Part shown: in pieces, positions 27,125 through 64,000 of the stretch
Layout of the letters: every line of letters begins with the position of its first letter
How positions within the stretch are numbered: the stretch's first letter is position 1
Assembly: GCF_000002235.5 (NCBI RefSeq)
Contig: NW_022145612.1
Span: 22,059,147 to 22,123,146 of the forward strand
From: Strongylocentrotus purpuratus
Taxonomy: Eukaryota; Echinodermata; Echinoidea; Camarodonta; Strongylocentrotidae
Direction of reading: 5' to 3'
Length of the DNA stretch: 64,000 nucleotides
Program-made: the position numbers and the translations under genes
The notes under the pieces: model-generated
What the model was told of the DNA's origin: nothing
Databases searched by the model: none
What the model saw: the letters and a program-made list of their open reading frames with translations, nothing else

Positions 27125-29336
27125 CTTAAAGAAAGAAAACTAATGACACAAAAGATGATAGATTCACTCAATGCATGTATGTCATCTCCACTTTTAATAC
27201 AGCCATTATCCCTGTCTGAAGAAACGAAAGAATGTGCTCTTGGATATAGTTCTACTTCAATATACTGCCTAACATAGTTTTTCAATCTTAAATACATACG
27301 AAAATACTGTACATGGTTGCAAATATATATATCAACACTGCCAAGATAGATCAAAACATACTTCTCACTTTTAGGCGATTCAAAAGATTGGCATTTCAAT
27401 TTTCTTTCACAAAATTTGACATACATTATATATACTATGTGAAATATATCTATTAGTGAACTAGTTTTCTAATGCCACCTTTTCAATACAATCTTTTAAG
27501 TAGACATTGTACAGTGTTTGATATCAAGTTTGATTAGCATACAAGGGACATGAGAGTTTAGTAGAGTTGTATTATCACCATCACAAAACATTTAGAACGA
27601 TAATTCCCTTGCAGGAATCACTACATGATCTAGATTCAATTTTTGGATTGTGAATCATGCATATGTACATCGACATCAATGGTACAAAGAGACATACCTC
27701 AAGGTAGTGCACAGCACCCAACATCCTGGTTCTTCCCCACATTTTTTTAAAGTAAGACGAGTCATGCTTACACGTACGCACAACAAACAATCCCTTAGAA
27801 CTTATTTGAACTGTGAACATTTATTGGCTGGCAATGCCGCTACTTATACAGGAGGGGGGGGGGGATTTCCAACAATTAACATTCTACATTTCTCCTCACC
27901 AAATGTAGTTTAGAGCGACAAAAATCAGATTTCATATCCGGCTATCAAAGCCAAAGGATTATTTTACAAACAAACAAACAAAAAAGAATAGAGACGGATC
28001 CTGCAAACCAGGAAAAGATATATTTATCATTTGTCATTTGATATTAAACATGGATGCACGTGCAGTAGCTGTATGAATGGTAGGATTAAGCAACTGCCGT
28101 CTATAGATTCAAACTTCCCTGCTTGTAATGGAATTTTGCCAGTAATGTCCTCTTGATTTGAAAAAAAAATGTAAATATTAAGGAAACTCGTCAATGTTTC
28201 ACTTGGAAGTGCAATCTATTAGAATTAAAATATTGGACAATGAGGTAGGATTAAAAATCATTTTTTTAAACTTCACCGAAATTGAAAGACCTACTGGTAC
28301 AATTAAAAGGGTAAAATATAACAGAATCAGAAAACTATCCTTCCTTTTCTTTTCACAACAGAGAAGTTTGTCCCCCCAAAAATCTTGAAAAATATGATGA
28401 GTGGTTATTTTAATGTTTGTGCATACATGTTTGCCTTAGTGTATGTTTCACAGAGACATCCGCACAAACACCATACAAAATTATAATCCATTATTAAAAC
28501 CTCTCGCTATATAAACGAAAATATAAACAGTTTTCAAAATGCTATCCTGAAGTTTATACATGGGGAATTCTAAGGGTTATCATATGATTTCAAAAATTGC
28601 CTAAATATTTTCCATTCTACGTTGTTTCTAACAATTACACAGACACATCAAAATTACGCACAAATGTATCATTATAAGTGATTGGACGATATCGGGAATG
28701 GAATGCATAGCATACGATTCACAATCTACATGCGATATCCACACGTTTCTCAACGTTCAAATTCTTTGTAATTGATTTATATTTTGGTAAAATTTACATA
28801 ACATCATAGTTGAAAGTCTAGGGAAATTAGTTTGCATGTCTTTCGGGGATATATTTCATGCAATTCTTGGCTTCATTTCTTCTTTGGGATTATTCTTTCG
28901 ATTTCTTTCGGGAAACAACGGCATATCTGACATACTAACTGCACACATTTCAATATTAAGAGAGCAGAATATGACGATACATCCTGCAAATATCTTCATT
29001 GCAACTCGGTTTTGTACAATACACATTTGACATACGATTTAATTTATTGAGATAGACATCAAATATTCATAATTTTTGTACAAATACTCATCATACTTCA
29101 TTTCTGTGCTATAAAACTAATATTTATATATACGTCACCATCAAATATACTTACACAGTAAATATATATATAATTTCTTTTTTGATTATTTTGCAAATAT
29201 TTTGCATCATATTCATTGTGCATTTCAATTTCACTATCATGATTAGTTTAAGAAGATGGCTAGAAAAAAAACTGACACATAATTCAAAAATGACTGATGC
29301 AATACTTGCATGAACAAGAACAAATACAAATATTAT

Positions 29337-29337
<1 letters not shown>

Positions 29338-29371
<34 letters not shown>
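29338..29371. repeat. (CT)n microsatellite
   Basis: Perfect TC/CT dinucleotide run of about 32 bp. Confidence 0.95.
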
Positions 29372-29374
<3 letters not shown>

Positions 29375-32285
29375 GTTCTATAAAATGCAGCATGCCTTAC
29401 AATGCTGCAATCTTGTGCATATCTCATAAAATGACCCACCATCTATTAAATGCTATCATCTTTAGCTACAAGATACAACCAGGATGTATCTCGGTCTTCA
29501 TGAGACTGAGCTGGAGGATTTGTAGAATGATTGCTGTAACAATATGATAGGACATATTGCAGGCATCTAGAAATAGTTCTTACCTCACAAGGCAGTTGGA
29601 AAAAAAACTGCAAACGAAAGATACCAGCTCTGAACATCACATCATCCTCTTTTTATTTGACCTAAATTCATGTATAATACTTTGTTACCTATACAAAATG
29701 TCAATGAACTATAACAAACTACACACAGCGCTCAAGCACACAAACTGCTTTAAATCACCATGACAATATACATGTACAAAAATATACAATGCTACGTTTT
29801 GCTTTTCATATTTTTCCTACAAAATTGATTCCACAAGTTAACACTTTTTATCATCTTAAACAATCAAACATATTTTCATATCATTTTTTTAATGTTAATT
29901 TTAATAGTCATCCAAGGATTTGCATTAGTTACAAAACTATAAAATTCATAATCGTATGAACTACAAAAAAATGTTCTTAAATCGAATGTTATCGTACTGC
30001 TTACTCGTTTCATAAGAATTGGAAAGTGGTGATATCTACATATGGAGATGATGTAGAAATGAAGCACTCTTGGCTGAACTATACAGGTTGGACTACTGGT
30101 AATCTCCAAAACTTCCTTGGCATTTTTAATCCAGAAGTTTATCTACTGTTAATTGTATAATCCAAATAGGTTAGCAATAACATAATACTTGGGTTATACA
30201 AGGTAAATATAAGTAGAATGGATTACAGCATCAACATAACGTGAATGGCAAAGTATGACATATGACTAAGTATAAGATAAAAAAAGACACTTCAATTAAC
30301 TTACTATTTTCAAGAGAGGTATTAGTCACTAAATCAAATTTTTAATTTTTTATAGAGAATGAATGTGAAAGATGGTTGTAAATATAAAAAAACAAAGACA
30401 CAGAATGATAGGCACATTCCTCTGAAAATGTATGAAAAAGAAAGAATATGACATATAATATCAAGTTATGCCTAAAGAAGGCATGATTCCATGGAAAAGT
30501 TTTGAAAAAGTCTTGTAAGAAGAAAGGACACAAAATTTTCACCATTATTCAAAGGCATCATTGAGTAGTTTATATCGTATCAAGACATAGCCAAGGTCTT
30601 TAATTTCCTTCATCTTTAACCCATATTTTTTTTCCAACTGAATTTGTTTAACCCCCCCCCCCCCCAAAAAAAAAGTAAAGCTAAACTTCCAATGCCACAA
30701 AATAAATAACTGAAATACATATATAACTTGACCTCGTTCTTCTACTCAAGAGTAGATAATGAGCTTTGTATTCAAAAATAATTTCATATGTTCAAATGCG
30801 CAATTTGGTATTTTGTAATCATGCATTACATATCTTATAAAAGAAAGGAAATTACTCCTACCACAACATTGTCAAATTATGTATAGTGCATATGGCATGA
30901 TTTCATAATTCTTTTGGAATTCATTTTGACCCAAGCTGAAAGCCATGACTCATCATAAATATCACATACATATCAGTATGAGCTAATAATGAAATATTAA
31001 ATAATGTACACACAAAATAAAAGATAGGTGAAGTTTGTAAAGTAAAAAAACAGAAACATTAACAAATAATGAGGCAGGCTCTCTCCAACATGATCTACAT
31101 GTACATGACATTTCACAACAACAAAAAATATATTCAAATCCACCCTTTATCCAAGGAATGAGTGAAAGAAATGTATACTGTACATCACAAGGAATGTTTA
31201 ATCATTTGTTTTAGAATTAACTAAATAGTTTGAAAGGCACAACACATTCAGCATGAGTATTATTTGTTGGTATACGTAAAACTGAAAACAACCAGTACAA
31301 AACATGCAGTTCTGAATTGCATTTCAAAGAGAAAAAAAAATTGTAAATTTTCTTTGACAACCAGATATATTATTCCATCTCATTTCAATTATATTAACTA
31401 TATTTTCTTGATTTTATAGAAATATTCTTGAACACCAGGCTCACTGAATGAATGATTGATCTAATGGCATCAAATTATTCAAGTGATTCTAATCACTTAT
31501 CAAACAGATTTCAAAAATTAAAGTGTTAAAATGGCTTGGGTGATTGCAAAGATGATGTGGATTCATTATTTTGAAGAGGTAATATCATTGTAACAAAAGC
31601 AACATTTGAGAATTTGTTATTTGATCATTGCCTTCATCAGATACTCCCACTCTAATTTGATCAAAATTTGCAAAAAATCAATTGCAAATACCTATCCTAC
31701 TACCTAATACCTAACTAAAGAAAAAAAAATACATAGAAAAGAAGATAAGATGAGGTATTAGAGTAGTAGCATCAGATTCCTTCAAGAGGTCAACATTTCT
31801 CAAGTGGATGTGTTCTAAACATGGAATTTCTATGAATTCTGCAAATTTACAAAGATAATCATTCGACAAGAGTTGATTTCAATATTAACCCCTGCACCAC
31901 CACATCATCATACAACAAAATTAATAGCAAAAACAATGTGACAGTACAGAGGAACCAGAGCCCCTTGAAACACACACAGAACAGATCAAAATCCTTTGTG
32001 ATTTTGATACTATTTCTCTTCTTACAGCCTATTATTTCTATAAAAGTATACTTATACTATACCTACTTATTAAGTAGAAAATCTGCAGTTGATATGCACC
32101 GTACACATGTATCAATTGACCATCAACCACTCTTGGATACCGCTTAACTTCCATGTATAATTCGTTCCCTTTGAGGGTACATCATGGACAATCCTGGGAT
32201 TAATCTTCATCATCCCAATATGTAGAAACCTACCACTCAGAAAGTATAATGTACATCTAGCTTCATCAGCTTCGTATCACTCTCG

Positions 32286-32403
32286 GGATAGTGATGATGA
32301 TGGTGATGATGATAATGATGATGATGAGGATGAGGATGATGATGATGAGGATGATGATGATTAGGATGATGATGATGAGGATGATGAGGATGACGATGAT
32401 GAA
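32286..32403. repeat. (GAT)n-type microsatellite
   Basis: About 115 bp of GAT with GGT, AAT and GAG variants. Lies about 380 bp past the PKC stop, so perhaps in its 3'UTR, where it would read ATC on the - strand. Confidence 0.95.
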
Positions 32404-32783
32404 CGCATGAGGCAGCCTGGAGCTGATGAGTGAGTGTAGGAACGGAGAAGACAGGGTCACCAAAACCCTAAGAATGCCAATGACGGCGGCAGTATACAAA
32501 CAGAAAAGAACTAGTAGTGCTCAAAGAGTGAAACTAGGGTGTCCCTCCAAGTTTGAAGAGGGGGGCGGGGAGGGTGTGGGGAAGGGGATAGTTGTTGATA
32601 CTCAAATATCATGTTGGCCATTTGTTGCTCTCTCAGTTGACAAGTCTAAGATGGTATCAGCTCTCACGATGGCTTTCTGCTCGCCACAGGTTACTTTCTC
32701 AACACGAAGCCTGGTAATCCAACACAGGGTTATAAGGAGGGGGTTCTGTCTTTGGAGAAAGCGGTTCTCCGACTCTCTAGCGT

Positions 32784-60030
<27,247 letters not shown>

Positions 60031-60087
60031 GGCAGATACCTTGCTCAGTCCCACCTACTCACAATGGTATCACTCGTCTTCAAATAT
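60031..60087 (-). other. PRKCD: 5'UTR part of first coding exon of PKC
   Basis: On the - strand a pyrimidine-rich run ending TTCTGCAG places a splice acceptor just 5' of 60087, so at least one further 5' non-coding exon lies upstream. An in-frame TAG at 60055-60057 separates this leader from the ATG. Acceptor call is by motif only. Confidence 0.6.
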
Positions 60088-60734
60088 CTGCAGAATACAG
60101 AGGAGAGAAAAGCAAAGGTGTTTATAAAAAGAATGTTAAAGACATTCAAGACCATTTTAAAATGTCTGCATATATTAAGAATGGATCCAAGGCCGTCATC
60201 AACCCAAATTTGTTATACTATTGTTATAGGAAAGCAATATGCTGAACTTCAGATTAATTATTTCACTCCGCTGAACCTGGGTATAATCAATTTGATGTTC
60301 ATTCAAGTTATCAGATGTCATTTGGTCCATGCATTTGTTTACAAGTACATGTCCACTTCATTTTCTTATTTGCCTTTCGAATGAAATGGAGAGCCTGACA
60401 ACTGACAGTAATACTTCACTGAGAGTTCAAGTAAATGATTAATGACATGTGTAGACCAGATGCTTTTGTAACATGATACTTAACTGCATGGAACCAGCAA
60501 AAAATGACTTTTACCTTTTGCATCTAAATATAACACAGAAACACGTCTTGTGCAATACTATAAATTGTTTGAACAGCGAATCAGTTTCTCTTGAATGCAG
60601 TATACATGGATCAATAGTAGTTTCATAGACTGTATTATCGTGATATGTAAGCTATGTTTTCCTGCTATTTCCTCCTCCTCAAAACCACACTATGATGTAT
60701 GAGCTGTAGAGATAATATACAGTCAGGATAGGCA

Positions 60735-60777
60735 GAAGTGGATATATCAAAAGCAAAGTGGATATATCAAAAGCAAA
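60735..60777. repeat. 20-bp tandem duplication
   Basis: AGTGGATATATCAAAAGCAA occurs twice in direct succession. Confidence 0.9.
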
Positions 60778-60899
60778 CATATTGTGTATACATACATTCA
60801 TGTATAAACAAAGTAGCAAACAGAAGTTTGGAACTTGCCCAATTAACAATTTTCAAGTATGCACATGTTTAAGACTCAATTATTATGAAAAAGCTGACA

Positions 60900-61130
60900 T
60901 AGCATTATGAGTAGAAAAAGAAGAAGCAGTAAAAATTAAATAAAAAAGGGGGAAAAGGAAGAAGAAAAGAAATAAATGAGGGAAAAAAATAAGGAGAAAT
61001 AGAAAAATAGGAAGAAGAATATAAAGAAGTAGAAGAGGGAAAAATAGGAACAAAAAGAAGACTATTGCAATAGTACAAGAGGAAGATGATTAAGAAAAAA
61101 GGAATAGAAGGAGAAGGAGAAGGGAAAGGA
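60900..61130. repeat. Polypurine (A/G) tract
   Basis: About 230 bp almost entirely A and G on the + strand with few pyrimidine interruptions. Confidence 0.85.
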
Positions 61131-61462
61131 CAGTGGTAGCAGTGGTGGTGGTAGATGTGGTGGTGGTAGATGTGGTGGTGGTAGCAGTGGTGGTAGTGAT
61201 GGTAGTGGTAATGGGGGTATTAATAATGGTGGTGGTGGTGGTTTGCAGCAGCAATATGTAGGAGGAGCTATACGTAGTAGCTGCATGTAGTAGTCATCAA
61301 TGGAGTGGTGGTGGTGGTGGTGGTGGTGGTGGTGGTGGTGGTGGTGGTGGTGGTGGTGGTGGTGGTGGTGGCAGTGTTGGTGGCGGTGATAGTAGTAATA
61401 GTGGTGGTGGTGGTGATGACAGTGGTAGCAGTAGTGGTGGAAGTGGTAATGGTGGAGGTAGT
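61130..61462. repeat. GGT-type microsatellite
   Basis: Imperfect GGT/AGT/GAT triplets with a perfect GGT core of about 64 bp (61308-61371). Adjoins the purine tract, so the + strand is markedly G-rich over more than 500 bp. Confidence 0.95.
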
Positions 61463-62058
61463 GCTAGCATTTGAAAATGTGGTGGAGTAGTGTTCAGCTA
61501 CAGTTTAATATTGTTTCTTGGGGGAACTAGGCGTACACGAAGGACACAAATGACATCACATAAAATAGGTACATGGAAACACATCCCTCCCCTTTTTGAA
61601 ATCTTTTAAGATAATAACACAAGCTAAAGATATGTATTCATTGTACATGGAAAGAACCCAATAGGCAGAAGGCAATAAATTGCCCAGAGAAGCACAACTT
61701 TGAAAACAAACCAGGAAGTGGTACACCATACGGAAACTCAGTAGCACTGAAATATACCTTCAAGGCAATATGACACAGCACTGTTTGTGAATTCATCACT
61801 TTTGTACTTTTGTAAAGCAACAATTGATCAATCAATCACAATGGGACATACTTGTATGCAATGGAAAACAGTAGGTTACCAGGGGGTCAACATTTCTTTG
61901 ATTTGTTTTGTTGAATCTTGCCAGGGCCCTGATTTACTATAATTTTTTGATGTGATGTACGGTACCTGTACACACAAATGTGTATAACATATTGATCTAT
62001 GGCTTGTGATTATTTACTGTTTCATAGCATTTTTAAATAATTGCATTACCGGTAGCTT

Positions 62059-62460
62059 TTAAAGGTAAAGACCAGTATTGGAAACGCCCCAATTTCCAAA
62101 AATGAAATGGAGCTCTTATTACCAATCCTGTGAAAGAATATGTTTTGACTAATACACGATGATAACATTTTTGCTGGGAAACCGCCTACTAATTGATATA
62201 TTTGGTAAATTAGTTTATCTATTGGTGTGTGAGAGATAAACGCACGTGTCGCGCACATGTGCGTTGTCCCATATACATCTTTCTGTGTACAGTGCTTGTA
62301 ACTTTACGAAGACTGGGCCAAATTTCTTAACATTTTGATGATTCCAGAACCTTGCAGTACGCACCAATACTTATATGCTAGATAATCAACCTTTCTGATC
62401 GATTCCACAACGTTTCTTTCACAATGCAATCGCATGACCATAACTGGTCTTTATCTTTAA
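62059..62460. mobile_element. TTAA MITE family B, copy 3 (inverted)
   Basis: TTAA flanks; termini AGGTAAAGACCAGTATTGG and AACTGGTCTTTATCT, a slightly diverged copy in the same orientation as the 59479 copy. Confidence 0.85.
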
Positions 62461-64000
62461 ACTCATGGATAGTATAAACTGGATTTGAGAGAAATTGGTG
62501 AGGAGAATATCAATGTAAAGGGCTGGTAGGATAGACTAGAGGAGGAGTGTGAGTGCAGATAAAATGGGGGAAGAGATGGGCCTGGTAAAATGAGATACAA
62601 TACACAAGGGTAAATGCAGCTAAGAAATTACATTTCAAAATAGATTAGACAACAAAATTATTCACTGAAGATAACTTTTTTTTAATTCATTCATGAGACT
62701 AAATACATACAAAATTTGATGTATTTTATTGTTTGTTTGATTTTTAAAACCTCTGCTTGAAACTTTCCAGATCTTCATCTCTCTACACAATAAGTCTGCC
62801 CAATTTGCCTTTCTTTCTCCCTTGATTTTCTCTGACTTTCTATCTGGCCTTCTCTCTATCCTCTCTCACTTAATCGTTCACCCCCTTTTTTTTCTCTTTC
62901 TTTAATGCTATAAACCCAATTATTTTTTTCTCCACCAATTGTAAATTGTAATTTATTTGCTTTCCTCTGCTGCTCAGGGCCATTATGAATAGATTGTGTA
63001 AGTTGCTTTGTTAGGCAAGCACACAACAAAGAATGTGCATCGAAGCGTATATCCAACTGAAAATGATTTGACCAATCTTTGTGTATAATGTGATCCATTC
63101 AAGCTTATGAAAATTGAAAAATGATTTTGGCTATTTTTCACCACTTTTCAGTTTTCACCACTTTTCACCACCTTGATTCGTTAGAAATTGTTACATGTTA
63201 TTAAGTGCATCTTAAATATACTATAACAGTTTATAAAAAAACACAATTAAGGCTTCCATTAGAAACCAAGCCCAACCATGGGCACTTTAAATTATTCAAA
63301 ACTTTTCAAAGTACCTTTTGGATTTCAGACTGATTTATTTCCTTTATACTCCATACGACATCATGTTTTTCACACTATCATTGGGGTTACGGTACAACCA
63401 ACCTCAACGGTTACCATTGAACCTGCCGCTACAAAGTAAAGGGAAGTTATATCCAGGATATTCTCACACTGCTTTCAAAAGAAACAAAAAGATTACTTTT
63501 CTCCAGAAAGGAAATGATTGTGCTGACTAACAGTGATCAATGGTGCATTAACTCGAACAATACAATAATGTTTGCAATAACTAAGATTGATTTTTTTTTT
63601 TTTACAACCACAAAGGCTTCAAGCCAGGGACAAAAAAATATGTGTGAATATAATGACATCATGACTTGACAGTGTAGATGTAATTCAAAGGTCACATGTT
63701 TTCTATCCAGCCTTAAATCAAACTACACGTTTAAATTCTTATTAACATTAACTGTACATACCCTGTTTTATATAAGCCTAAAACCTTTTCAAGAAATCAA
63801 GATCTTAGCCTGAATTTTCTTACTGGAATTATGTTATTCGTAACAAATTGATTCTTTGCTTGCAACATGTTCATCTCCTTCGACTCGCATCATAAAAGGA
63901 ATCAACTAAGTGCATGATTCAAATATTGGAGGTCTCTGTTTTAATTGGCAAGGATGTTAGGCCAAGTAAAATTGATTCCTAGTTTCTAAATCAGATTTGT

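Larger units (their letters stand above)
27125..32783 (-). other. PKC 3'UTR/3' flank and convergent intergenic DNA
   Basis: AT-rich DNA downstream of the PKC stop. It holds a GAT-type microsatellite (32286-32400), a CT microsatellite (29338-29371) and a C13-type run (about 30652-30665), with no convincing exon on either strand. Poly(A) hexamers on the - strand exist (for example 29043-29048) but none is decisive. Part is probably the kinase 3'UTR. Confidence 0.35.
60088..64000. other. PKC 5' region, no further coding exon seen
   Basis: Likely intron or 5' flank of the kinase. Contains a purine-rich tract (60900-61130), GGT-type repeats (61130-61460) and a MITE-B copy (62059-62460). The 5' non-coding exon and promoter were not located. 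Confidence 0.4.

Noticed and set aside
32266..32499. Open frame of Ile/Leu repeats on the - strand
   Set aside because: Translation of the GAT microsatellite downstream of the PKC stop.
60031..60054. N-terminal extension of PKC from an upstream GTG
   Set aside because: No ATG there, and an in-frame TAG lies just upstream; the ATG at 60030 has a good Kozak context.
61305..61490. Open frame encoding almost pure valine
   Set aside because: It is a translated GGT microsatellite with no homology or exon context.

Overview
This is a eukaryotic, intron-rich, AT-rich window from an animal nuclear genome. Several traits fit a marine invertebrate deuterostome, most likely an echinoderm such as a sea urchin: one PKC gene intermediate between vertebrate PKC-delta and PKC-theta, long repeat-laden introns, many long poly-G/poly-C runs, and frequent TACATGTA/TACCGGTA palindromes. 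The species call is inference. No bacterial-style operons, rRNA, tRNA or CRISPR arrays were seen.

Two complete protein-coding genes are present in convergent orientation. (1) On the + strand (5587-24138), six exons encode a 161-residue methionine-R-sulfoxide reductase (MsrB). It has two zinc CxxC pairs, the GWPSF and LGHVF active-site motifs and a catalytic Cys in RYCIN. (2) On the - strand (60030 down to 32784), seventeen coding exons encode a 694-residue novel-type protein kinase C (delta/theta class). It has a C2-like N-terminus, C1A and C1B zinc fingers, a short acidic V3 hinge and a full kinase domain with C-terminal turn and hydrophobic motifs. All splice phases agree and both reading frames close without stops. 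Exon 9 is a predicted 15-nt microexon, and the intron after exon 12 starts with GC rather than GT.

Layout: 1-5586 upstream of MsrB, with old repeats and a CA/GA/CT-rich promoter-proximal zone; 5587-24138 MsrB (14-kb intron 1); 24139-32783 convergent intergenic/3'UTR DNA; 32784-60087 PKC; 60088-64000 DNA 5' of the PKC translation start, with a polypurine tract, a GGT microsatellite and a MITE.

The accessory content is dominated by short non-autonomous DNA elements with terminal inverted repeats. At least eight TIR types are flanked by TTAA, the piggyBac-type target, often intact on both sides and sometimes shared by two abutting elements. Other structures include a 158-bp near-perfect palindrome made by two abutting elements, a hairpin element pressed against PKC exon 14, a degenerate telomere-like array, and a partial duplication of the PKC exon 4 acceptor.

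The two genes have no obvious joint pathway. MsrB repairs oxidised methionine; PKC-delta/theta is a diacylglycerol-responsive signalling kinase.
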